This document shows positions 17,602-25,012 of a stretch of 36,757 nt of DNA, in pieces. Under the pieces are notes generated by a model, which did not search any database, was not told where the DNA came from, and worked only from the letters and a program-made list of their open reading frames with translations. Location: the NCBI GenBank assembly GCA_028874215.1, contig JAPPLF010000053.1:1-36757 (forward strand). The letters run 5' to 3'. Position numbers and translations under genes: made by a program. This stretch comes from Acidobacteriota bacterium. Lineage in GTDB: Bacteria; Acidobacteriota; UBA6911; RPQK01; JAJDTT01. Numbering within the stretch: position 1 is the first letter of the stretch; each line of letters opens with the position of its first letter.

Positions 17602-18395
17602 GGCAAGGAATCGTTTTGCTCAATCTGTTGCTGGTGGCGGGCGTCGGCCTGCTGGGACAGCGCCTGATCTCGAATTGGCGCCATTTCCAGGAGTCCACCC
17701 GTCAGGAGGTCTATCAGCGGATCAACCGGAGTCCCGAGCGGCCGGAGGAAGCGTCGTTCCGGCAGGAACCGGCGCGGCCCATCAACCACTACTTGGAGAT
17801 CCACGAGCGGAACCTCTTCAACCCCGAACGCCGGCCGGAGGAGGAGGTGACCGGCGCGGAGGAGATCGCCATCCAGAAGCCCCCTCCACTGCCCATCAAG
17901 CCGACGCTGCACGGCGTCTCCACCATCCGCGGCGAGCAGAGGGCGTTTCTGACCGTTTTCGCGGGGAAGAAGAACCAGGGCGAGTCCCGGACGGTGATGC
18001 TGGGAGACATGGTGCAGGGGTACCGGGTGGGCGAGATCACGCCGACCACGGTCACGCTGGTATGGAACCATCACACCGAGCTGATTGACATCATGGACTC
18101 CAGGAAGGGCAAGCAGCCCAAGAAGTCGGCGGCCAACAAGGGCGGCGCCGGCGCGGTCAACATCGTGACCGTCGGCTCCACGCGGGCTGCGGTGGAGACG
18201 GTGGCCGCATCGGTCCCGCCCGCCGAAGAGGGGGCGCGCGCGGCCGTGAGTCCCGCCGCCGGCCAACAACGGGTCCGGTCCGGCGGAGCCGCCGCCCGGG
18301 GCCGAACCACCCTCACGGGCCGCCAGGGCGCCGCCCGCGGCCGGACCAGCACCGCCAGGCGTTCCGTCTATGGCAGCGCCGCGACCCGGAGATGA
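17598..18395 (+). CDS. gspC: GspC-like periplasmic linker with long basic tail
   Basis: This 265-residue protein has an N-terminal membrane helix (GIVLLNLLLVAGVGLLGQRL) and a homology-region-like domain (LEIHERNLFNPERRP, PTLHGVSTIRGEQRAFLTV, VMLGDMVQGYRVGEITPTTVTLVW). This is the GspC HR or PilP fold, which contacts the secretin N0 domain. No PDZ domain follows. Residues about 170-265 are instead a low-complexity Ala/Arg/Gly/Thr tail of high positive charge. The call depends on position before gspD. PilP-like is an equal description. Confidence 0.72.
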   Translation: MRQGIVLLNLLLVAGVGLLGQRLISNWRHFQESTRQEVYQRINRSPERPEEASFRQEPARPINHYLEIHERNLFNPERRPEEEVTGAEEIAIQKPPPLPIKPTLHGVSTIRGEQRAFLTVFAGKKNQGESRTVMLGDMVQGYRVGEITPTTVTLVWNHHTELIDIMDSRKGKQPKKSAANKGGAGAVNIVTVGSTRAAVETVAASVPPAEEGARAAVSPAAGQQRVRSGGAAARGRTTLTGRQGAARGRTSTARRSVYGSAATRR

Positions 18396-18407
18396 GGAGG
18401 GGGGGGG

Positions 18408-18466
18408 CGGCGGTTTCCTAACCGCCGATTCTTATATCCCATGCGAATCACGCGATTAAAAATCGC
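18408..18466 (+). repeat. REP pair: A (+) and worn B (-) between gspC and gspD
   Basis: A perfect A hairpin lies at 18408-18427. A B-class hairpin, GCGATT-aaa-AATCGC, lies at 18452-18466. The gap is shorter than in intact units because part of the spacer is missing. The pair occupies most of the 134-bp gap before gspD. Confidence 0.85.
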
Positions 18467-18529
18467 CCCTCCCGCCATGATTTCGAAATCTATTCGTGAC
18501 CCAATGACGACTCTAAAGAGGTTCAAATA

Positions 18530-21295
18530 ATGCGTGTGTTGATCGCAGTGGTTGTAATTCTTTTCAGCGGGAGCGAACTCTTCGTCGCTGCACAGCGCGT
18601 CGGCTTCGCTCAGCGTTCCGGGACCACCCGGCAGACGGGTCAGGAGCCGTTGATCGTCGATGACGGCGCTCCCCCGGCGTCCGGCTCGAGGTCCGGCGCG
18701 CAGGACGCGCTCCAAAAGCGCCGGGAGGCGCTTCAGAAGGTGTACGGAAGACAGGGACAGGGGGCTTCGGGCGGCTCCGGGGCGGCCACCGCGGCGGGGT
18801 CCTCTCGCGATGAGCCGCGGACCCCGACCTCGGCCGGGAACCGGGCAAGGCGCTCCGGCAACGGAAACGGAGGAGTCAAGCTGGCCTTCACCGACATGCC
18901 CATCGACCGGGTGGTGAACGCCGTCATGACCGAGCTGGGCTACTCCTACGTCATCGACCCGGCTGTCTCCGGAACGGTCAGCCTGTTCACCATGGACGAC
19001 ATCCCCAAGAAGACCCTCTTCCGGGTCCTGGAGCAGGTGCTCAAGCTGTCCGGTCAGGCCATCGTCAAGCAGGAGGGGATCTACGTCGTCCTGCCCATCG
19101 GCAAGAGTCCGCGCGTGCCGCACAAGATTCTGGCCCGGCCGCCTGTTTCCGGCACGAGCCCGGCCGTCCCCGCTCCGCTCCAGGAGAAGACCGGCGCCCG
19201 GGAGGAGGAACCCGAGACCGCGCCTCCCGGGCGGGAATCCCCCGAGTCCGCTCCCTCGGAAGGCGCCGTGAGGGTGGTGTCTCCGGGGGGAACCGCTCCC
19301 GCGCCGGGAGCGGCTCTCTCCGGAGAGACGGCAACCCCCGCCACGACCCTGCTCTCTCAAGAGGAAGGGTCTGCCGCGGCGGAACAGGCGACCGCCTCGC
19401 AGGCCGCTCCCGGCCCCACCGTACTGACACCGGGGGAGTCGGAGGAGGCCCTCCGGCTGGAGGACGAAGAGGGCATCATCACTTACGTCATCCCCCTCCA
19501 CTACCTGCCCTCCGAAGACATGATCGAGATCGTGCAGCCCTTCGTCTCCGAGGGGGCCACTGTGGTCAACCTGGTCTCGGTCAACATTCTCCTCATCACC
19601 GACTACCGCCGGAACATCCAACAGGCGCTGAACCTGATCCGGATGCTGGACACCGAGTATTTCTCCATCAACACCGTCGATCTGATCACCATACGGCACA
19701 ACCACGCCGTGGACGTGGCCACAGACCTGAGTGCGGTCTTCTCTCCGAGTGAGAAGGGTGGCGGCGTGCGCATCGTCGCCATCGAGCGGCTCAACAGCAT
19801 CCTGGTGGTCACGCACGCGCCTGCGGTCCTGCAGGAGGTCAAGACCTGGGTGGCCAAGCTGGACACTCCTTCCACCAACACCAATCTCAAGACCTACGTC
19901 TACGAGGTCGAGAACAACACCGCCGCCTACATCGCCGACGTCCTGGGCCAGCTCTACTACCAGGGCATGGGCCTGCCCATGAGCGGCACCGATTCCACGG
20001 ACCCGCAGGCGGACGATCAACTCCGGCGGACTCCGACCCAGGACCCCGGCTTCCTCCGCCAGCAGCGGGGCTTCGGGGGCTACGGCGGCGGCTATGGCGG
20101 GTACGGCGGCGGTGGCTACGGGGGTTACGGTGGCGGCTATGGCGGGTACGGCGGCGGTGGCTACGGGGGTTACGGTGGCGGCTATGGCGGGTACGGCGGT
20201 GGGGGCTACGGAGGTTATGGCGGCGGCTATGGCGGGTACGGTGGTGGCATGGGCGGCGGTTACGGGAGGGGTTTGGGACCCTCCCTGATGGGGCGTTCCC
20301 TCAGCCGCCCGTCCGGTATCCGCGTCGTGAGTGCGGGAGATATCCGCATCGTCGTCAACGATTTCAGCAACTCGCTGATCATCCAGTCCACGGAGGCGGA
20401 CTACCGGTTCCTGCTGGACACCATCCGTCAACTGGACAAGCTGCCGCGCCAGGTTTTCATGGAGGCCCGGATCTACTCGGTGGAGTTGCGGGACGATCTC
20501 AGCTTCGGCGTGGCCGCCTTCCTCCGGGGCCGGCAGGCCGACGCCACGGGACCGGCCACCACCGGCAGCATCACCGGAGCCTCCGAAGGGAGCGGCGGAG
20601 GCGGCGCCCTGTCCATGGTCACCAAGGCCTTCATCGGGGCGCAAAGGGAGTTGGAGGCCGCTATCACCGCGCTCCGTTCCCGGACCAACGTGGAGATCCT
20701 GGAGGCCCCCACGCTGCTGGCGGTGGACGGCATGCAGGCCCGGATCAACGTGGGCGCCGAGGTCCCGGTCACGACCGCTTCCTACGGCGACCCCATCACC
20801 TCGGGAGTCGCCAGCGCCTTCGCCAACAGCATCAACTATCGTCCCACCGGGACTTCGCTCCTGATCATGCCCCGCACCAGCGCCAGCGGCATCGTGACCA
20901 TGGACCTGGCCATCGAGGTCAGCCAGGCGGCGGGTTCCTCACTCACCCCCACCATCAGCCAGAACTACGTGGAGACCTCCCTGATCGTCCGGGACGGCGA
21001 GACGGTGGCCATCGCGGGCATCATCAGCGACATCAGCGACCGCAGCCGCAACCGGATCCCCGTGCTGGGGGACATCCCGGTGGTGGGAGCCCTGTTCGGG
21101 CGGACTGCCAAGAGCAAGCGCCGGTCCGAGCTGGTCGTCTTCATCACGCCCCACGTCATTCACGGCCTGCCCACGGCCGTGGAGGTCACGCTGGACTTCA
21201 AACGGGCGCTCCGAAACGCCTACCACACCATCAACCGAAAGGACCAGGAACGACGCGACTTGATCCAGAGGCGCAGAAACGAAGAAGGGCACTGA
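18530..21295 (+). CDS. gspD: Type II secretion outer-membrane secretin GspD
   Basis: This 921-residue secretin forms the outer-membrane gate. A signal peptide (MRVLIAVVVILFSGSELFVAA) is followed by a disordered stretch, an N0/STN-like domain (about 115-193, VKLAFTDMPIDRVVNAVMTELG), a Pro/Glu/Ala-rich linker (about 200-310), N1/N2-type domains (YVIPLHYLPSEDMIEIVQPFV; VDLITIRHNHAVDVATDL) and a domain carrying a Gly/Tyr repeat insert. The secretin core follows (VPVTTASYGDP, GTSLLIMPRTSASGIVTMDL, VETSLIVRDGETVAIAGII, RIPVLGDIPVVGALFG). Both the linker and the insert make it longer than typical GspD (about 650-750). A Shine-Dalgarno AAGAGG lies upstream. A T4P PilQ origin is possible, but the operon argues for GspD. 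Confidence 0.93.
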   Translation: MRVLIAVVVILFSGSELFVAAQRVGFAQRSGTTRQTGQEPLIVDDGAPPASGSRSGAQDALQKRREALQKVYGRQGQGASGGSGAATAAGSSRDEPRTPTSAGNRARRSGNGNGGVKLAFTDMPIDRVVNAVMTELGYSYVIDPAVSGTVSLFTMDDIPKKTLFRVLEQVLKLSGQAIVKQEGIYVVLPIGKSPRVPHKILARPPVSGTSPAVPAPLQEKTGAREEEPETAPPGRESPESAPSEGAVRVVSPGGTAPAPGAALSGETATPATTLLSQEEGSAAAEQATASQAAPGPTVLTPGESEEALRLEDEEGIITYVIPLHYLPSEDMIEIVQPFVSEGATVVNLVSVNILLITDYRRNIQQALNLIRMLDTEYFSINTVDLITIRHNHAVDVATDLSAVFSPSEKGGGVRIVAIERLNSILVVTHAPAVLQEVKTWVAKLDTPSTNTNLKTYVYEVENNTAAYIADVLGQLYYQGMGLPMSGTDSTDPQADDQLRRTPTQDPGFLRQQRGFGGYGGGYGGYGGGGYGGYGGGYGGYGGGGYGGYGGGYGGYGGGGYGGYGGGYGGYGGGMGGGYGRGLGPSLMGRSLSRPSGIRVVSAGDIRIVVNDFSNSLIIQSTEADYRFLLDTIRQLDKLPRQVFMEARIYSVELRDDLSFGVAAFLRGRQADATGPATTGSITGASEGSGGGGALSMVTKAFIGAQRELEAAITALRSRTNVEILEAPTLLAVDGMQARINVGAEVPVTTASYGDPITSGVASAFANSINYRPTGTSLLIMPRTSASGIVTMDLAIEVSQAAGSSLTPTISQNYVETSLIVRDGETVAIAGIISDISDRSRNRIPVLGDIPVVGALFGRTAKSKRRSELVVFITPHVIHGLPTAVEVTLDFKRALRNAYHTINRKDQERRDLIQRRRNEEGH
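20090..20250 (+). repeat. 45-bp in-frame tandem repeat encoding Gly/Tyr-rich insert in GspD
   Basis: Three near-identical 45-bp units start at 20090, 20135 and 20180, with a partial fourth from 20225. Each encodes GYGGYGGGGYGGYGG. Units 1 and 2 are almost identical at the DNA level, so recent slippage or unequal crossover is likely. The insert covers about residues 510-580. Confidence 0.93.
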
Positions 21296-21297
21296 AA

Positions 21298-22254
21298 ATG
21301 AGGCGCGCAGCGTCTGCCGCACTGTTGCTGGCCTGGCTCGGTCCGTCCGCCGCCTCAGCCGCATCTCCCCACCCGGTCCGCCTCGTCAAGACCGACGCGG
21401 CGCGGGTGGACATCTACGCCGGCGAGGCCCTGTTCGCCTCCTACCACTACGGCATCGGCCTGCACAAACCCATCCTCCATCCCCTGCGCAGTCCCGGAGG
21501 ACACCGGATCACCAGGGGATTCCCCATGGTGTTCGGCATCCCGGGCGAGCAGACCGACCACTGGCAACACGAAGGCGTCTTCCTCACCTACCGCAACGTC
21601 AACGGCGTTGACTTCTGGTCCAAGTTTCCCCCCACGCGAGACCGGCCCGGCAGCGGCCGGATCCGCCACACCGGCTTCACCCGCCTGGAGGACGGAGAAA
21701 AGGGCATCCTGGGGACCACTGCCGACTGGATCGCCCCCACCGGAAAAGTCCTGCTGAAACAGGATTCTCAAATGACCATCCGAGCCGGACCCGCCTGGCG
21801 AACCCTGGATCTTCAGATCACCCTGACCGCCCAGGAAGAGCCGGTCACCTTCGGCGACATCGAAGAAGGCCTGCTGGCCATCCGCGTCGCCTCCGGCCTG
21901 CGCGAAGACCGCACCGGCCGCTACCTCAACGCCGAAGGCCTGGAACTGGCGAAAAACGTCTGGGGCAAGAGGTCACCCTGGGTGGCCCTGCGCGGAACCG
22001 TCCGGGACGAGGACCTCACCCTGGCCATCCTGAACCACCCCCGCAGCGTCCGATACCCCACATACTGGCACGCCCGCGCCTACGGCCTCTTCGCCGCCAA
22101 CCCCTTCGGCCGCGCCGATTTCGAAAAGGGCGCTCCGCCCCTGAACTACTCCCTGTCCCCCGGCGAATCGGCCCTCCTCCTCTACCGCATCCTCATCCAC
22201 TCCGGCCACCTCACCCGCTCCCGGATCGAGGACGAGTTCCGCAAATACCGATAG
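21298..22254 (+). CDS. DUF6807 (PmoA-like) exported protein
   Basis: This 318-residue protein has a signal peptide (LLLAWLGPSAASAA) and the DUF6807 pattern: YHYGIGLHKPILHPLRSPGGHRITRG, a DHWQHEGVFL motif, DFW, HTGFTRLEDGEKG, then ILNHPRSVRYPTYWHARAYGLFAANPFG with an Asn-His pair. The family is often annotated as methane oxygenase PmoA, but that name is misleading; the biochemical role is not established. It begins 2 nt after the gspD stop and so is likely in the same transcript. Its 3' end overlaps the convergent RAYT frame by 44 bases. Confidence 0.75.
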   Translation: MRRAASAALLLAWLGPSAASAASPHPVRLVKTDAARVDIYAGEALFASYHYGIGLHKPILHPLRSPGGHRITRGFPMVFGIPGEQTDHWQHEGVFLTYRNVNGVDFWSKFPPTRDRPGSGRIRHTGFTRLEDGEKGILGTTADWIAPTGKVLLKQDSQMTIRAGPAWRTLDLQITLTAQEEPVTFGDIEEGLLAIRVASGLREDRTGRYLNAEGLELAKNVWGKRSPWVALRGTVRDEDLTLAILNHPRSVRYPTYWHARAYGLFAANPFGRADFEKGAPPLNYSLSPGESALLLYRILIHSGHLTRSRIEDEFRKYR

Positions 22255-22969
22255 CAGGGGCGGTTTTCCGACCGCCGCGTGTCGCACGCATAGGCCGTCG
22301 ATCGGCAAGCCGGCTCTCCTGCACCTTCTCGAAAAGGAGAAACTCCCCATCTCTCAACTCCGCTTTCTCCGGGTTCTCGCGGATGTATTCCAGACACTTC
22401 ATGAAATGCATCTCGTCCCTGATCAATCGGTCCCAATAATCCTTTTCCCAGAGCTTGCCCGACCTTCCGGTCGTCCGATTGATCTGACGAGCCGTAAACA
22501 GCTTCCAGGACCTTAAAATGTTTCCGAGCCGATGAGATCCAAGAGGTCTGAACAGCACATGAACGTGGTTGGGCATTACGACGAACGCGGCCAGTTCGTA
22601 TCGTTGGCCGTCAAAAAATCGCAGTGCGTCAGCGACGATCCTGGACAATGCGGGATCCCTGAGGATGCAGGACCCGCTGCCTTGATCCAAACAGTTGTCA
22701 ATCCGTCCGGAGAAACGTTTGCGGTAGCGTTTCGCCGTCTCAGAGTCCCAAGGTCGAGGATTTCGTTTCAACCAGAATTCGCGCTCCTCCCGCCACTGAG
22801 CCAGTTTGATTTGGGGAAGCGAATCTCCCAGCCGCCAAGTCACAAAAACGAATGTGTGATCCTGTTGCCAGTGGGGCAGGCGATTTTGGCGAACATCCCC
22901 GGGTCCATAGGGGTCGAAATAGAATCGGGAGCGCGTTCCTTGCCGAACATTTTCGGGATCACGTGACAC
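22211..22969 (-). CDS. REP-associated tyrosine transposase (RAYT, Y1_Tnp family)
   Basis: This 252-residue single-strand DNA nuclease/transposase is related to IS200/IS605 TnpA. It has the family opening NRLPHWQQDHTFVFVTWRL (residues 29-47), the HUH motif MPNHVHVLF (His135, His137), the LWEKDYWDRLIRDEMHF segment (173-189) and YIRENP (Tyr195, the likely nucleophile). I chose GTG 22969 because codons further upstream translate a REP element. The C-terminal end from about residue 225 reads through another REP (22259-22276) and into the convergent DUF6807 gene, so the natural end may once have been shorter. The gene sits between REP elements on both sides, the expected setting for the enzyme that mobilises them. 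Confidence 0.9.
   Translation of the reverse strand: MSRDPENVRQGTRSRFYFDPYGPGDVRQNRLPHWQQDHTFVFVTWRLGDSLPQIKLAQWREEREFWLKRNPRPWDSETAKRYRKRFSGRIDNCLDQGSGSCILRDPALSRIVADALRFFDGQRYELAAFVVMPNHVHVLFRPLGSHRLGNILRSWKLFTARQINRTTGRSGKLWEKDYWDRLIRDEMHFMKCLEYIRENPEKAELRDGEFLLFEKVQESRLADRRPMRATRGGRKTAPAIGICGTRPRSGSG
22259..22276 (+). repeat. A-class REP hairpin at the RAYT 3' end
   Basis: GGCGGT-TTTCCG-ACCGCC lies 5 bases past the DUF6807 stop and within the last codons of the RAYT frame. With the cluster at 23019-23222 it brackets the transposase gene. Confidence 0.8.
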
Positions 22970-23018
22970 ATAGTCCCAAACGCCACCAAAGCAAAAACAA
23001 CGAAATCGAAGGGGGGGG

Positions 23019-23222
23019 CGGCGGTTTCCTAACCGCCGAATCCCGAGCAACAGAAGAACAGGAGCAGTGCCGGGCGATTAGGAAATCGCCCTTCCAAACA
23101 CCGGGGCGGCAGTTTCCCAACCGCCGATTCCCGAGCAACAGGAAATCACGCGCAGCACCGGGCGATTAGGAAATCGCCCTTCCGAAGGAAAACACGCGCA
23201 GTACCAAGCGATTAGAAATCGC
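23019..23222 (+). repeat. REP cluster A-B-A-B-B next to the RAYT gene
   Basis: Hairpins lie at 23019-23038 (A+), 23072-23091 (B-), 23107-23126 (A+, one stem mismatch), 23160-23179 (B-) and 23208-23222 (B-, shortened loop). The A-to-B start distance is 53 nt in both pairs. The 33-nt spacers share ATTCCCGAGCAACAG-like heads and GCAG-like tails. The last hairpin provides the stop codon of the following - strand gene. Confidence 0.93.
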
Positions 23223-23664
23223 CGCTCCTGACGAGCTTCTGCGCGGAACGGTAGGTTTCGAGGGCTTCGTCCGTCTTGCCTTCGTCGCGGAAGACGCGGG
23301 CCTTGAACATGAGCAGCATGAACCGGTTTTCCTGCGCGTCGACGGCCTTCAGGCTGGCGTCCACCGCCTGGCGGGCCAGACCATGCTGGTCCGCGTTCAG
23401 CAGCTCCTCGCTCAGGTTCAGCACCGAGAGCGTCAGCACGCCTTCATTCTCGGCGCCGAAGCCCAGGTCCAGGATCTCCTGGATCTCCGCCACGACCGCA
23501 TCGTACTCGCCCGATTCGAGCTTGAGCTGGGCGATCTCGTAGTGGGTCGCGGCCGCCGCCAGCTTGGCGTTTTCCGCCGGGTTTGTCGCCACCGCGGTAA
23601 CGCCCCGGACCGGCGCCAATCCGAAAACCAGTAGAAATACGGAAAACCGGATCAGAGCGCTCAT
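23212..23664 (-). CDS. Small exported TPR-like protein of an ECF operon
   Basis: This 150-residue protein has a signal peptide (LIRFSVFLLVFGLAPVRGVTA) and helical repeats resembling TPRs (ATHYEIAQLKLESGEYDAVVAEIQEIL, FMLLMFKARVFRDEGKTDEALETYRSA). It is the last gene of the sigma/anti-sigma/TPR operon and overlaps the anti-sigma gene by 4 bases. Its final residues SGDF and the TAA stop lie in a B-class REP hairpin, so the original C-terminus may have been different. The function is unknown. A periplasmic partner in signal sensing is only a guess. Confidence 0.75.
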   Translation of the reverse strand: MSALIRFSVFLLVFGLAPVRGVTAVATNPAENAKLAAAATHYEIAQLKLESGEYDAVVAEIQEILDLGFGAENEGVLTLSVLNLSEELLNADQHGLARQAVDASLKAVDAQENRFMLLMFKARVFRDEGKTDEALETYRSAQKLVRSGDF

Positions 23665-24161
23665 CTCTCACCTCTGATCATATCAAAGGGATTCTCCCCC
23701 TTTTCCGCTCGTTGGGCGAGGGAAGAAGGGAAGGTCTCCCGTTTCAATGCCACCAGGAACGGGTTCTCCGCCTTGGCGTAGACTCGAGGCGCCGGCGGCG
23801 CCTCCTGGATCCGTCCCATGAACCCGCCGGAGAGAATCGCCAGCACCACCAGGCTGGCCGCCGCGTACCGGACCTCGGGAAACCGGACCAGCGCCGCCAG
23901 TCCCGATCCCAACTGCTCCCAGAGGGAGTCCCGGGGAACCGGCAACCTCGACTCGATCCGGCTCCAGATCTCCGGAGCCGGCTCCGCGTCCGGCGACCCG
24001 GCCCTGAGCCAGTCCGACAACTCGCGCTGCTCCTCGTAGATCCGGGCGCACTCGGCGCACTCGGCGAGGTGGGCCCGCACCGACGGCGCCGACCCCGCGT
24101 CCAGGCTGTCGTCGGCCAGCGCCGAAATCGAAAGCAGAAAACCTCGGCAGGAGCGATTCAT
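23661..24161 (-). CDS. Zinc-finger anti-sigma factor
   Basis: This 166-residue protein has the HxxxCxxC zinc signature at His31, Cys35, Cys38 (AHLAECAEC), a Pro/Glu linker, and one hydrophobic segment at about 98-116 (YAAASLVVLAILSGGFMG). The periplasmic tail ends in GENPFDMIRGER, and ENPF occurs twice. It is coupled by overlap to the sigma gene before it and the TPR gene after it. The expected role is to sequester the adjacent ECF factor at the membrane. Confidence 0.85.
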   Translation of the reverse strand: MNRSCRGFLLSISALADDSLDAGSAPSVRAHLAECAECARIYEEQRELSDWLRAGSPDAEPAPEIWSRIESRLPVPRDSLWEQLGSGLAALVRFPEVRYAAASLVVLAILSGGFMGRIQEAPPAPRVYAKAENPFLVALKRETFPSSLAQRAEKGENPFDMIRGER

Positions 24162-24748
24162 TGCTTCCTCCCCATGTAGGTCTTCACGTGGTCCTTCACC
24201 ACCAACCTGGCGCGGTAGATGTCGGTCTTCACCGAAAGCAGCGAGCGGCCCACGATTCTTGAAATCTCTTCGTACTTCATCTTCTGGAAAACAGCCAGCA
24301 CGAACACGTCACGATACTTGGGCGTGAGCGACCGCAAGGCGCAAAGAATGATCTCATTGAGCTCTTGAGAGAGAACCGCCCGCTCCGGATGCAGATCCAT
24401 GCCCTCGTCGGCCAGGAGCCAGTCCAGGGGACCTTCCTCTCCCTCCAGGGAGATTTCACTGACCTTCTTGGTGCGGCGGAGCTTCTGGTAGACCTCGTTC
24501 CGGGCGATTCGATACAGCCAGTAGCGAAACTGCTTCGGATCCCGGAGCTTTTTGAGTTCCCGGTGAACCTTGAGGAAGGTTTCCTGTGTGAGGTCTTCGG
24601 CATCTTCCTTGGAGCCGATCAGCCGTAAGATAAAATTGTAAATGCGCTTGACGAACAGCTCGTAGAGCGCATGAAAGTCGGCAGCCGAACCCTGCTGGGC
24701 CCTCTTGACGATTGCCGCCAACTCATCCGGGCTGATTTCGTCTGGCAT
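24158..24748 (-). CDS. ECF-type RNA polymerase sigma factor
   Basis: This 196-residue sigma factor has region 2 (LYELFVKRIYNFILRLIG, DLTQETFLKVHRELKKL, FRYWLYRIARNEVYQ) and region 4 (LRSLTPKYRDVFVLAVFQKM, YEEISRIVGRSLLSVKTDIYRAR). It heads a three-gene operon on the - strand. It is distinct in sequence from the ECF factor at 7.3 kb, so the two cassettes are not a recent duplication. In region 4.2, SLLSVKTDIYRAR replaces the more common STVKSRLxRAR. Confidence 0.92.
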   Translation of the reverse strand: MPDEISPDELAAIVKRAQQGSAADFHALYELFVKRIYNFILRLIGSKEDAEDLTQETFLKVHRELKKLRDPKQFRYWLYRIARNEVYQKLRRTKKVSEISLEGEEGPLDWLLADEGMDLHPERAVLSQELNEIILCALRSLTPKYRDVFVLAVFQKMKYEEISRIVGRSLLSVKTDIYRARLVVKDHVKTYMGRKQ

Positions 24749-25012
24749 ACGTACGGACTAAAACGGAATTCAGGCCGCCCCAACCCGTCTCTCCGACATT
24801 GCCAAAGCTACCAGCCCTCCTCTCTTCCAATCACTTTAGGAGATGACCCTGGCGGCAAAAAGTCGCAAGCGGGGGACGGGTGAGGGAAGTGGTATCATTG
24901 GCCATTATGCTTGCGGACGAGTCTTTCCGGATTCGTTCCCAACGGCCGGCTCGCGACTCGGCTCGAACGCCCGTCGCCGGCCCGGCGAATCGAATCGGAG
25001 TTTAATCCAACC
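24749..25012. promoter_or_regulatory. Divergent promoter region between sigma operon and membrane protein gene
   Basis: This 264-bp gap separates genes transcribed in opposite directions, so it should hold two promoters. On the + strand, TGGTATCAT at 24890-24898 resembles an extended -10 element. No convincing -35 precedes it. An ATG at 24907 and a TTG at 24911 give alternative reading starts. Nothing on the - strand stood out. Confidence 0.35.

Noticed and set aside
18368-20644. 758-residue open frame on the - strand
   Set aside because: It mirrors gspD and the REP pair before it. Its composition is low complexity (Gly/Ala/Arg/Val/Asp) and it has no recognisable domain.
22532-22966. 144-residue + strand frame in the RAYT gene
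   Set aside because: It is the antisense of RAYT, whose HUH and Tyr motifs are clear on the - strand.
23019-23222. Regularly spaced repeats resembling a CRISPR array
   Set aside because: The repeats alternate in orientation, the spacers are conserved rather than unique, and no cas gene is near. It is a REP cluster.
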